From positions 220,199 through 284,198 of the forward strand of contig JALHQH010000002.1 of assembly GCA_022842065.1 (NCBI GenBank): a stretch of 64,000 nt of DNA, given 5' to 3'. Positions 17,111 to 24,971 of this stretch are shown here, piece by piece. The DNA comes from Caldilineaceae bacterium. Its GTDB lineage: Bacteria; Chloroflexota; Anaerolineae; Caldilineales; Caldilineaceae. Below the pieces are notes generated by a model, which saw only the letters and a program-made list of their open reading frames with translations, did no database searches and was not told where the DNA came from. The stretch's first letter is position 1. Every line of letters starts with the position of its first letter. The position numbers and the translations under genes were made by a program.

Positions 17111-17182
17111 CACCACGCTCAGCGTGGTGATGCAGGGAGGACGCTCTGCGTCCAGTGCTGGACGCAGAGCGTCCTCCCTGCA
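17111..17182. terminator. Two hairpins after the SGNH gene
   Basis: A small hairpin (CACCACGCT-C-AGCGTGGTG, 17111-17129) is followed by a very strong one with perfect 25-base arms (17131-17155 and 17158-17182) and a 2-base loop. They start 5 bases after the SGNH stop codon and could terminate transcription, but lack a clear U-tract, so they may be dispersed repeats. Confidence 0.7.
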
Positions 17183-17223
17183 TTCCGCCGGAGCGGGTGC
17201 CCCTTGGGCGCGGAACGAGTACT

Positions 17224-17288
17224 GCGCATCCCCAGATGCGCAACCAAACCCGCGTAGCCACGAGTAGTGCGCATCCCTAGATGCGCAA
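17224..17288. repeat. REP-like hairpin pair upstream of the RAYT gene
   Basis: Two hairpins of form TGCGCATC-N4-GATGCGCA at 17224-17243 (loop CCCA) and 17269-17288 (loop CCTA), each followed by ACCA. A degenerate third copy starts near 17300. They lie about 180-250 bases before a REP-associated transposase and face opposite to the copies downstream of it. Confidence 0.85.
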
Positions 17289-17469
17289 CCACCCGAGTAC
17301 TGCGCAAACTATGCAGATTATCGCTTGCCTACCCGCGAATCTTCCCCTATGCTACCAATGAAATCGACTTAACCCAAAAGCAACGCCAACCAATGCCCGC
17401 TGCCACTACCAGCTTCCACCGCCAGCATACGCCGTGTGATTGGTTGGTTGTGATCATCGAAGGTGAATC

Positions 17470-18003
17470 ATGCCCCGCTATCGACAGCCAGGTCATATCT
17501 ACTACATCACAACAAATGTCTACAACTTCCTCCCGATCTTCACCAGCGCATCGTTTGTCATTCCCCTCATCGACAGCCTCAATTACTATCGCTTTCACTA
17601 CAACATCGCGCTGATTGGCTATGTGATCATGCGCGATCATCTCCATCTCCTGCTCTTCCCCGAAAATGTCGATGTGCTCAGCGCCATGCTGCGTGATTTC
17701 AAGGAATTCACGGCAAAGCGGCTCATCCGCCAAGCCACCGTTGAAAAACGCCAACCATGGTTGGATGCCTTTGCCCAGGCGGGGACCGAGACCGGTCGTT
17801 CGCAACATAAGGTGTGGCAGGACAGCTTTTGGGAGATGAATCTTTTCAGTGAGCGCTTGATCCGCCAAAAGCTGAACTATCTTCATCGCAATCCTGTACG
17901 CGCCGGTCTGGTGAATGGGCCGGAAGCCTATCCGTATTCGAGTTATCGAAATTATATGCTGGATGATGAAAGCCTGATCGCCATCGATCGCGGGTGGTTG
18001 TGA
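17470..18003 (+). CDS. REP-associated tyrosine transposase (RAYT, Y1 HUH family)
   Basis: A 177-residue Y1-type transposase. It carries the HUH pair His57/His59 in RDHLHLLLF and the catalytic tyrosine, probably Tyr137 in QKLNYLHRNPVRAGL, the family's signature motif. N-terminal YRQPGHIYYITTN is also typical. RAYTs nick single-stranded REP hairpins and are thought to spread them around the chromosome. REP-like hairpins flank the gene on both sides, in opposite orientations, and related hairpins recur at 30.0 and 62.5 kb. ATG 17470 has GAAGG upstream. The gene appears intact. Confidence 0.92.
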   Translation: MPRYRQPGHIYYITTNVYNFLPIFTSASFVIPLIDSLNYYRFHYNIALIGYVIMRDHLHLLLFPENVDVLSAMLRDFKEFTAKRLIRQATVEKRQPWLDAFAQAGTETGRSQHKVWQDSFWEMNLFSERLIRQKLNYLHRNPVRAGLVNGPEAYPYSSYRNYMLDDESLIAIDRGWL

Positions 18004-18010
18004 CGGTGGT

Positions 18011-18075
18011 TGCGCATCTGGGGATGCGCACTACTCGGGGCTACGCAGGAGCGGGGGCGCATCTGGGGATGCGCA
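18011..18075. repeat. REP-like hairpin pair downstream of the RAYT gene
   Basis: Hairpins at 18011-18030 (TGCGCATC-TGGG-GATGCGCA) and 18056-18075 (first base changed to G). The loops are the reverse complement of those upstream, so the RAYT gene is bracketed by oppositely oriented REPs starting 7 bases after its stop codon. Confidence 0.85.
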
Positions 18076-18126
18076 CGACGCGGACAGGCTCACGCCACGG
18101 CAGGGGAAGCCGTTGCGTTGCCAGCC

Positions 18127-18162
18127 TTTCAGTTTTCAGATACTCAGCATTTCAGAGATCAG
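18127..18162. repeat. 36-bp block at the 3' end of the first NACHT gene, repeated at 21869-21904
   Basis: The 36 bases are identical to 21869-21904. In both places the block lies at or just past the stop codon of a NACHT-FGE gene, a few tens of bases beyond the variable region. It may be part of the recognition sequence used for retrohoming, or simply a shared 3' flank. Confidence 0.75.
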
Positions 18163-21022
18163 AGGGACCAGTTTCCAGAGGTAATGGGGACGCCACAAGC
18201 CGAAAACCGTCGTCGTCGTACCTGCAGCTCGGAGAGTCCCCGTAACGCCAAGCGCAACCCGCAGCGCCTCGGCTATACGAAGAATCACCGCGTAGGACGC
18301 GACCAGTCCGATCAGATGCCATCAGATCTTCGCGGCTATCATTTGCTCGGTAAGGATAGGATTTACCCCATAGACTGCGTGTCCACTCCCACACATTGCC
18401 GAACAACTCTTCCACCTCAAAGGGGCTGACGCCAAGCGGAAACGCGCCAACGGCGCTGCAGTGACCAATGCCACTGGCTTGCAAGTTGGCATGGTTGGGG
18501 GTCAGCGTGTCGCCCCACGGATAGCGCGGTGCGGTCCCTGAGCTTGTCGAAGGGCCGCGCGCCGCCTTCTCCCACTCCGCTTCACTGGGCAAAGTGATCA
18601 CCCAATCAGCCGGCAATGAAGCCGCGGTGTGCAACTGCTCCGTCAACCAGCGTGCAAAGGCCAGCGCTTCATACCAACTCACCCCAACGACGGGATGGTT
18701 GGGCAAGGTTAACGGTTCACCATAATCCGCAGGTACATCCGCCCATTCGTCAACGATACGATTATCTTTGACATACCAGCGTTTTACCTTCCCGCCCTCC
18801 CACCGCTGATGAGCAATCGCTTCCGGCCAGTAAGCTGCATTGGCATAACCACCCGCATCAACAAAGTGTTGATAATGGGCATTGGTGATCGGGTAGCGCG
18901 AAATTTTATAGGTATACCCAATCTCCACCAGATGTTGCGGCTTGGCATTGTCCTCCCCCTCATCATCGCCCATGAGAAATGGCCCAGCCCCTACCTCACA
19001 CCACTCGATCTGCAATGGATCAAGCACCTCCACGCGCGGATCGCCCAACACCCCCAACATGCGGCCGGCGTCGGCCCGTTCGGCAGGGGTGAGGGGGCTT
19101 TGGCGCATGACGCCGAGCAACCCAGTGCGCAGGCGGGTCAAAAAGGCGGGTCCACTGTCGGGGTCGTCGGTATCCCGTTCAATCGCCGTTTGGCCAACGA
19201 CGCGCGCGCAGTGGCCAGACCAGAGCAGGGCGCGCCATTCGTGGGGTTGGGTGGGCGTTTGCTGGGGGCAGAGTTCATAGGCGAGATCGAGCACGGTTTC
19301 GACATCATTGCCCCGGTTGTAGAGCAACTCTTCCGCGCCAAGTTGGGCGGCAAGATACCAGAAATCCCCCTCCTGGGCGCGACGGCGAAATTCGCGGACG
19401 CGGTGACGCCCCTGAACCAGTTGACAGCCGGCCAGATATTCCTGAAAGGTGCGATGGGGAAAGCTGTAGGCGTGGGGCTGCGTGGTCCCGTCATCCGCCC
19501 CGCCGTGGCCGACCAGCAGGCCGGCGCGCTGGTCGATATAGTCGAGGAAATGAGCAGCCAATCCTAGATCGCCCAGATACTCCGGCCCTTCGAGCAGCGT
19601 GAGCAGATCGCCCCGTTTGAGCAGAGTGTCGCCTTGGCCGGCCGCCTGTTGGGCGTGGGCGCGATAGGCCAGTTGTTCCAAGACGCGGCGCAACTTGAGA
19701 TCATCGCGCAGGAGCGCAACAAAGGCGGGGTTAACGGTTGCGGGGTCAAGGCCCCCTTTGTGCAGTTGCCAGCGGCTCAGCAACACACCGACCGCTAGAT
19801 GATAAAGGCGGACCCGCTCCCGCGGCAACCCCACCTCGCGTTGGTGGATCAGCGCCATCGTCGTCAACAACATGGGGTTGGCGGCCAGTTCGTGCAATTG
19901 CCCAGCCACCACGGCGCGCTGGAGATCAGCGGCGGCGGCGTTGGCCTTGTCAACGGTGTAACGTTGTAACGTAGCCTGGGCATCATACCAGCCCGCAATA
20001 AAGCGCTTGATCTGTTCCTCGGTAAAGGGGGCCAGGGTGTGCGCGCTAAATTCGCTCAGCACGGCATCACCGACATAGGAGCGCACGCGGCAGGTGATGA
20101 TCACCTGGCGGATTTGGGGATAACGACGGCAGACCGCACGCACGGTCTGGCGCACGCGCCGGCGCAGCCCCTCGGCCACTTCATCCAGGCCATCAAAAAT
20201 TAGCAGCACGCCACCACTGTGCAGGGCATCATCGAGCGCATTTTGCCAGGCCGTCGCGCCACATTCGGCCAGTTGGGCCAGCCAAGCTTGGCGCACGGTC
20301 GCCACCAGCGCGTCGTCTTGCGCTGCGGTCGGCAACCCGTCGAGCGCCACGGCCGCCAGCGCTGGGGTCAGTTGATTGAGCACGAGTAACAGGGGTAAGG
20401 GCGCAGTTGTCCAGCCGGTGGGTAGCTCACCGCGGCCCAACCGGGCCAAGGCCAGGCGCACGATTAGCTGGCGCACAAAGGTGCTCTTACCGCTGCCGGG
20501 GTCGCCGAGGAGCGCGAGTTTTGAATGTGCGGTGACCACTTCCAGCGCGGTTAATGCCCGATCTTCTCGATCTGGACGTGTGCCAGCCGATGCACGTTCT
20601 TTCTTCTGCTCTTCCGCGGTCAGCGGCACGCGGCATTGCGTATCGAGTTCGATGTAGACCTGTTCCAGCTTGATCGTCTCGTCGCCCACCTCTTCGTCAC
20701 CCCCCAATGCCGCTAAAGGGACGATGTTATGGCGTTGGCAGAGCGCATCGAGATAGCGAGTGTGGGCTGCAAGGGCAGGATCGGGTGGGAGAGGGTTGAC
20801 CGTTTGGTTTTCGATGTAGGTGTCGCTTTTGATCAGGCGCGGGTTGTCGCCGGTGGCGAGTTGGCTGTCGACCACCGTTTGCGCGGCGATGCCGCGGTCG
20901 CCGGCGGTGCTCTGTTGGGCCTGCCAGCGGTCCAGCGCGGTTTGGTAGGCTTCCTCGGTCAGCAGGCCGGCCTTATAGAGTTGATCAAGCTGGGCTTTAT
21001 AATCGATAGATTGATCGTTCAT
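18152..21022 (-). CDS. NACHT NTPase with C-terminal FGE/C-type-lectin domain (predicted DGR variable protein 1)
   Basis: A 956-residue multidomain protein. Residues 7-37 are a SHOCT-like helical hairpin (LDQLYKAGLLTEEAYQTAL). Residues 40-72 hold a Gly/Asn-rich motif (GDRGIAAQ...SQLATGDN...TYIE) shared with two neighbours. A NACHT/STAND NTPase follows, with Walker A GDPGSGKST (173-181) and Walker B LLIFDGLDE (273-281), then SFPHRTFQEYLAG. The C-terminal 280 residues are an FGE-sulfatase fold (GPFLMGDDEG, YPITNAHYQHFVDAGGY, LPSEAEWEKAARG, GNVWEWTRSLWG, GFRLVASP). The final repeat region (18184-18283) shows DGR-type variation. A GPSTSSGTA insert breaks the FGE domain near residue 825. I prefer ATG 21022 to GTG 21034. 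The likely role is NLR-like ligand sensing in phage defence or self/non-self signalling. Confidence 0.88.
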   Translation of the reverse strand: MNDQSIDYKAQLDQLYKAGLLTEEAYQTALDRWQAQQSTAGDRGIAAQTVVDSQLATGDNPRLIKSDTYIENQTVNPLPPDPALAAHTRYLDALCQRHNIVPLAALGGDEEVGDETIKLEQVYIELDTQCRVPLTAEEQKKERASAGTRPDREDRALTALEVVTAHSKLALLGDPGSGKSTFVRQLIVRLALARLGRGELPTGWTTAPLPLLLVLNQLTPALAAVALDGLPTAAQDDALVATVRQAWLAQLAECGATAWQNALDDALHSGGVLLIFDGLDEVAEGLRRRVRQTVRAVCRRYPQIRQVIITCRVRSYVGDAVLSEFSAHTLAPFTEEQIKRFIAGWYDAQATLQRYTVDKANAAAADLQRAVVAGQLHELAANPMLLTTMALIHQREVGLPRERVRLYHLAVGVLLSRWQLHKGGLDPATVNPAFVALLRDDLKLRRVLEQLAYRAHAQQAAGQGDTLLKRGDLLTLLEGPEYLGDLGLAAHFLDYIDQRAGLLVGHGGADDGTTQPHAYSFPHRTFQEYLAGCQLVQGRHRVREFRRRAQEGDFWYLAAQLGAEELLYNRGNDVETVLDLAYELCPQQTPTQPHEWRALLWSGHCARVVGQTAIERDTDDPDSGPAFLTRLRTGLLGVMRQSPLTPAERADAGRMLGVLGDPRVEVLDPLQIEWCEVGAGPFLMGDDEGEDNAKPQHLVEIGYTYKISRYPITNAHYQHFVDAGGYANAAYWPEAIAHQRWEGGKVKRWYVKDNRIVDEWADVPADYGEPLTLPNHPVVGVSWYEALAFARWLTEQLHTAASLPADWVITLPSEAEWEKAARGPSTSSGTAPRYPWGDTLTPNHANLQASGIGHCSAVGAFPLGVSPFEVEELFGNVWEWTRSLWGKSYPYRANDSREDLMASDRTGRVLRGDSSYSRGAAGCAWRYGDSPSCRYDDDGFRLVASPLPLETGPSDL
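18184..18283 (-). other. Predicted DGR variable region VR1
   Basis: These 100 bases align without gaps to 21926-22025. The two differ at 16 positions, all at codon positions 1 or 2, and at each the difference can be explained by an adenine in a common template. Encoded changes relative to VR2 are R/Q, W/R, Y/V, G/R, D/S, S/N, S/N, C/D, Y/D, D/V, D/N, D/N. The 3' end (encoding GFRLVASP) is identical over 27 bases, as expected for an initiation-of-mutagenic-homing site. Confidence 0.85.
18536..18554. repeat. Dispersed CCTTCGACAAGCTCAGGG repeat inserted in the NACHT-FGE reading frame
   Basis: On the coding strand the repeat adds in-frame residues PSTSSGT between EKAARG and the PRYPWG motif of the FGE domain. 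The same core occurs in the intergenic inverted repeat at 4031-4097. Confidence 0.8.
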
Positions 21023-21038
21023 GCAGTAGCTCACTTAA

Positions 21039-21491
21039 TCATTCATAGGTGGTCTTGCCAAGCAGATTATCTTCTAGATTAGCAAATGGACGAAGAATCG
21101 ATGAGTGGCGGCGTCCTTGATCCCCTAACACGCCAAATACAAACAACCGCGCTAAAGCTCTCAGCAGTTTTTCAATACAGATGACAGCATAGGCAGCCGT
21201 AAAACATTTTTCAACAACCAAGTCAACTAACTTTTGGATATCATGGCCAAGTTTTTTAAAGTCGCTCCGCTCCAAATAGCGCCCTTCACGTTCATACACT
21301 TCTAAATAGAGGACAATTTTCGTTAGTCGTTCTATGCCACTTGCCAGTAACATTAGGAAGATAAAATGATTTTGCTTATAAAGCTTGTTGGTTTGTAAAT
21401 GAAAGAGTGCACTCTTAACAAGGCGTAGCGCAATGTCAAGTTCTTGGCGAAAGAAGATTTCTCGGCTTACAGCGTAACTGGGTTGTGCCAT
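21039..21491 (-). CDS. Small helical protein between the two NACHT genes (unknown, HEPN-like by eye)
   Basis: A 150-residue, A+T-rich gene whose product is predicted almost entirely alpha-helical: QELDIALRLVKSALFHLQ, FIFLMLLASGIERLTKIVLYLEVYE and DFKKLGHDIQKLVDLVVEK. The last segment resembles HEPN-type helical bundles, but the catalytic R-x4-6-H motif of HEPN ribonucleases is not present. It ends 16 bases before the NACHT1 start codon, so it is the first gene of a two-gene operon with a GAGGGTGAT ribosome site. It is not an Avd-type DGR accessory protein as far as I can see. Function unknown; context suggests a partner or regulator of NACHT1. Confidence 0.62.
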   Translation of the reverse strand: MAQPSYAVSREIFFRQELDIALRLVKSALFHLQTNKLYKQNHFIFLMLLASGIERLTKIVLYLEVYEREGRYLERSDFKKLGHDIQKLVDLVVEKCFTAAYAVICIEKLLRALARLFVFGVLGDQGRRHSSILRPFANLEDNLLGKTTYE

Positions 21492-21572
21492 CTATCACCC
21501 TCTTACTATCAATTATTGCGGATAATCGATTCACTGTAAATTAAGCAATCTGACATGTTGTTGGGGGGCGAA

Positions 21573-21638
21573 GTCTTCCAGGAAGGGGTCACGCACTCTC
21601 TGCGCACAGGCCAATGGCCTGACCCCTTCCTGGAAGAC
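21573..21638. repeat. Inverted repeat, 19-bp arms and 28-base loop (element B)
   Basis: Perfect arms at 21573-21591 and 21620-21638 (GTCTTCCAGGAAGGGGTCA and its complement), total 66 bp. It lies in the roughly 420-base gap between NACHT2 and the small helical gene. The rest of the gap up to 21868 shows no gene. Confidence 0.85.
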
Positions 21639-21868
21639 CGTGTTGCCGACCCACAAGGCAGAACTAGCCAAAGCTTAGCTTACACGTCTTTTATCATCGG
21701 TGCGTCGTTAGCCGTTCGCGCAAATCAAAGGCAGCATCAAGCAGCCGTTGGGTAAAGGTATGGCGATGGGCACGCGGGAAATGATTAGTCATTGGCAAGA
21801 GCCAAGTTAAGAAATCAAAGGTACGCGTGAAAATTGGTGTCTCTTGTGGCATTGGTTGGTTTACTCCT

Positions 21869-21904
21869 TTTCAGTTTTCAGATACTCAGCATTTCAGAGA
21901 TCAG
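21869..21904. repeat. 36-bp block just past the second NACHT gene, repeated at 18127-18162
   Basis: Identical to the block at 18127-18162. Here it ends 5 bases beyond the NACHT2 stop codon. A second ATCAGAGATCAGA motif sits between the block and the variable region. Confidence 0.75.
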
Positions 21905-21908
21905 GACA

Positions 21909-24875
21909 TCAGAGATCAGAGGTAGATGGGGACGCCACAAGCCGAAAACCGTTGTTGACGTCCCTGTCGTTCGGATTGCTCCTGACACGCCGAGCGCAAC
22001 CCGCAGCGCCTTGGCTATACGAAGAGCCACGCAGCACACGATATTCACGGTAGTCGGCGGTCAACACTTCGCGACCGTCGTCGACGCGGTACGGATATTG
22101 CTTGTATAGGCTACGCGTCCACTCCCACATATTCCCACTTAACTCCTCGCCCCCATAAGGGCCGGCCCCCTGTATAAACGCACCAACGGCGCTGGTGGTG
22201 CCAATTTCGCTCTGTTCTTGGTTGGAAAAATCAGGATCAGCCCCATTGCCCCATGGGTAGGTGCAGTCGGACAGGGGATTAGCGATCAGCTTGTCAGCCT
22301 GCGCCGGCACCCCAGCGGCACTAGCCGCCACAGCAAGCCACGAACCAATGTGCGGCTGGGCCAAGATCTGTAGGCCGCCACGCGCCCCCTTTTCCCATTC
22401 GGCCTCGCTGGGCAGGGTGATCTGCCAGGTGGCGGGTAGCCAACCTTGTTGGTGAGCCTGCGCGGTCAGCCAGCGCGTAAAGGCGAGCGCTTCGTACCAG
22501 GTTACGCCGACAACAGGATGGTTGGGCAGGTGGAAGGGTTCACGGAAGCGATACGGGCCTGTTCTGTACGCATTCTCATAGCGCCCTTTGAAGCCCTGTT
22601 TGCTCCAGAACTTCTCTTGGATCGCCTCCGGCCAATACGCCTGATCCCCATACCCACCAGCCTGCACAAACTGGTCAAACTGGGCGTTGGTCACCGGATA
22701 GCGGGCCAACCAGTAATCATAGGTCAGGGATTCGTTGGTATGCCGTTCCTCATCATCGCCCATCACAAAGGGACCAGTTGGCACAAAACAAAATTCCATC
22801 GCTTCCACGGTCAGCACTTCCAGGCGCGGATCACCGAGCTTAGCGAGAAATTGGCCGGCGCGTGCCCGCTCTAAAGCGGGCAGTTCATGGCCCCGCAGCA
22901 GATGCAGCAGCCCCTGGCGCACACGGTCAACTTTCTCCTCATTTTGCGGACCGATCTTGGCGAGATCAACGGTCTCCACCAGCGCTTGGGCAGCCAGCAG
23001 TGCGCCCCAACTATCGGCCACCGCATAACTGGTGTGGGTAGGCCGGCGGTAACAGAGGGCATCGATCAGCAGCCAGAGCGAAGAGCGGGCGACATGGGCG
23101 ACGCGGGCACCGGCCAGCAAGGCGACTTCGCGCCAGCGGTTGGGGTCGTCCCGCGCCAGCGCGGCCAACGCTTCGGGATAACTATCCTGGCCGGCCAGAT
23201 AACAGGCGGCCAGATACTCTTGAAAGGTGCGGTGGGGGAAGCTATAGAGGCCAACGCCATGGCCCACCAACAGCCCGGCGCGCTGGCTCAGGTAATCGAC
23301 TAAGAGCAGGGGGTTGACCTGGGCGTTGCGGCTAATCGCGACCAGGGCGTTGATCAGCGTCCCTTCGGCCAGGTTGGCGACCCCAAGCTCAGCCGCGGGT
23401 TGGGCCGCATGGATCTCATAGGCCAGGCGATTGAGCACCGCCTGCAGTTCCTCGCGTTCCACCTTCAAATATTCGGCCAGGCTAGGCTGGATCACCTCAT
23501 AGCTGCCATCGGCGCGGCGCACCAGGCGGCTGCGCTCCCAGCGGTCGAGCAACAGTTCCACCGCCTCGGCATAGAGCTGTTCGCGGCGGTCGGGTAAGGT
23601 GCCGCCGTGCCAGGCGTGCAGGCTGGCCATCAGGGTCAGCAGCAGTGGCCGTTCGGCAAGGACGCGCAGGCGGTCGCTGGCAAAGATCGCATGTTTAAGC
23701 AACTCGGCACGGCCTTGGGCATCTTCAGCCGAGAGAGCGCGCGGCTGGTTGCCCTGGGCATACCAACGATCGACAAAGCGGCGGATCTGTGCTTCGGTAA
23801 GCGGGGCCAGCAGCGTCGTGGTAAAACCGTCAAGCCGCCACGCCTGCTGTTGGTAGGCATAGGTGCGACAGGTGACGAGCATGCGGCAGCGGGTAAAGAG
23901 CGCGGCGGTCGCTTCGAGTGCCGCGATCAACTGACTGCGGCGGTTGTCCGCCTCCGGCACCTCATCCAGCCCATCAAAGAGCAGCAGGCCGCCCTGCTCC
24001 AACAGCTCTTTGCGCAAGGCTTCCTGACAATCCGGCAGACCGGCGGCCGCCCACTCGCCACAGAGAAAGTCCCACAGATGGGCGGCAGTGGCGGGGGTGC
24101 CGGCAGCGGGCAGACCGCGCGCCGCAAAGTCACGCAGAATCACCCGCACCGGCAGCAAAGGACCCTGATCCCACGGTTGGGGCATCGCTGCTTTTTCGTT
24201 ATCTTGCTTAGCCTGCTCGTCCATGGGCAAAGGCGCGGTGAGATCGACCAGCGTCACCGGCGAGGGTTGGCCGGTCGCCCGTTGCAGCCCTTCGCCGGCC
24301 AGGCAGAGCGCGACAAAGTTGACAAAGGTACTCTTGCCACCCCCCGGCTCACCCAGCAGCACCAGGCGGCGGTGGCGATTGAGTTCGGCTACCGCGGAAA
24401 GTGGGCGTCGTTCTGCGTCAGCCGGGCGTTGACTACGGCGCGGTGAGTCGGCCAATGCCGCCAGATCGGGTTCACTCTGCTGGGTGAGCAGCGCGGTATA
24501 GATCGCATCGAGTTGCAACGGTGGCCGCCGCTCATCACTCGCCCCACGGTCTATCCCCAGCAGGTTGACCGCCCCCACCTGCCGATAGAGCTGGGCGAGA
24601 TAAGCCAGGCGCAGGCTAGCCGGGTCGGTGCGGTCGGCATTGGCGATGATCTGATTGAGGGTTTCGATATAGGTCTCGGCCCGGATGTTGCGCCCGTTGT
24701 CGCCGGTGGCGAGTTGGCTATCGGTGATGGATTGGGCGGCGATGCCCCGGTCACCGGCGCTGATCTGTTGGGCCTGCCAGCGGGCGAGTGCGGTCTGGTA
24801 GGCTTCCTCGGTAAGGATGCCGGCGGCATAGAGTTGGTCGATTTGGGCTTTGTCGATCGGTGGTTTATTCGTCAT
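21909..24875 (-). CDS. NACHT NTPase with C-terminal FGE/C-type-lectin domain (predicted DGR variable protein 2)
   Basis: A 988-residue paralogue of the protein at 18152-21022 with the same order: SHOCT-like hairpin (IDQLYAAGILTEEAYQTAL, 12-30), the Gly/Asn-rich motif (41-71), NACHT with Walker A GEPGGGKST (175-183) and Walker B LLLFDGLDE (297-305), the SFPHRTFQEYLAA helical region, and an FGE-type C-terminal domain (about 695-988). Overall identity between the two is modest except in the last 33 codons, where the DNA is nearly identical outside the variable positions. In the FGE domain the usual RGGSW is RGSSY, so binding rather than formylglycine synthesis is likely. ATG 24875 is the start. 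It is likely a sensor ATPase whose lectin-like tip is diversified. Confidence 0.88.
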   Translation of the reverse strand: MTNKPPIDKAQIDQLYAAGILTEEAYQTALARWQAQQISAGDRGIAAQSITDSQLATGDNGRNIRAETYIETLNQIIANADRTDPASLRLAYLAQLYRQVGAVNLLGIDRGASDERRPPLQLDAIYTALLTQQSEPDLAALADSPRRSQRPADAERRPLSAVAELNRHRRLVLLGEPGGGKSTFVNFVALCLAGEGLQRATGQPSPVTLVDLTAPLPMDEQAKQDNEKAAMPQPWDQGPLLPVRVILRDFAARGLPAAGTPATAAHLWDFLCGEWAAAGLPDCQEALRKELLEQGGLLLFDGLDEVPEADNRRSQLIAALEATAALFTRCRMLVTCRTYAYQQQAWRLDGFTTTLLAPLTEAQIRRFVDRWYAQGNQPRALSAEDAQGRAELLKHAIFASDRLRVLAERPLLLTLMASLHAWHGGTLPDRREQLYAEAVELLLDRWERSRLVRRADGSYEVIQPSLAEYLKVEREELQAVLNRLAYEIHAAQPAAELGVANLAEGTLINALVAISRNAQVNPLLLVDYLSQRAGLLVGHGVGLYSFPHRTFQEYLAACYLAGQDSYPEALAALARDDPNRWREVALLAGARVAHVARSSLWLLIDALCYRRPTHTSYAVADSWGALLAAQALVETVDLAKIGPQNEEKVDRVRQGLLHLLRGHELPALERARAGQFLAKLGDPRLEVLTVEAMEFCFVPTGPFVMGDDEERHTNESLTYDYWLARYPVTNAQFDQFVQAGGYGDQAYWPEAIQEKFWSKQGFKGRYENAYRTGPYRFREPFHLPNHPVVGVTWYEALAFTRWLTAQAHQQGWLPATWQITLPSEAEWEKGARGGLQILAQPHIGSWLAVAASAAGVPAQADKLIANPLSDCTYPWGNGADPDFSNQEQSEIGTTSAVGAFIQGAGPYGGEELSGNMWEWTRSLYKQYPYRVDDGREVLTADYREYRVLRGSSYSQGAAGCARRVRSNPNDRDVNNGFRLVASPSTSDL
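21926..22025 (-). other. Predicted DGR variable region VR2
   Basis: The partner of VR1: 100 bases, no gaps, 16 substitutions confined to codon positions 1 and 2. VR2 keeps more AAC/AAT codons than VR1 (N-P-N and N-N near the end) and so probably lies closer to the unseen template. Immediately upstream, the conserved residues RVLRG use a different third base in all five codons between the two genes, so similarity by recent gene conversion stops sharply at the VR edge. Confidence 0.85.
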
Positions 24876-24902
24876 CGGGCTACTCGCTTGCTGAGGTTAA
24901 TA

Positions 24903-24968
24903 AGGTGACAGTCACTGCCTAGCGATTTTATGCATTACGATCATCTCGGTAGGCAGTGACTGTCACCT
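24903..24968. repeat. Inverted repeat, 19-bp arms and 28-base loop (element C)
   Basis: Perfect arms at 24903-24921 and 24950-24968 (AGGTGACAGTCACTGCCTA and its complement), total 66 bp. It fills the gap between the orphan antitoxin stop and the NACHT2 start, so it could act as a terminator for the former or a leader structure for the latter. Confidence 0.85.
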
Positions 24969-24971
24969 GCC

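Noticed and set aside
21039..21491. The small helical gene as the DGR accessory protein Avd
   Set aside because: It is helical and of roughly the right size but lacks the Avd pattern, and no reverse transcriptase is adjacent.
18127..22060. Explanation of VR1/VR2 similarity by a recent gene duplication or ordinary gene conversion
   Set aside because: Neutral divergence would put changes at third positions too; all 16 changes are at positions 1 and 2 while the adjacent RVLRG codons differ only at third positions.
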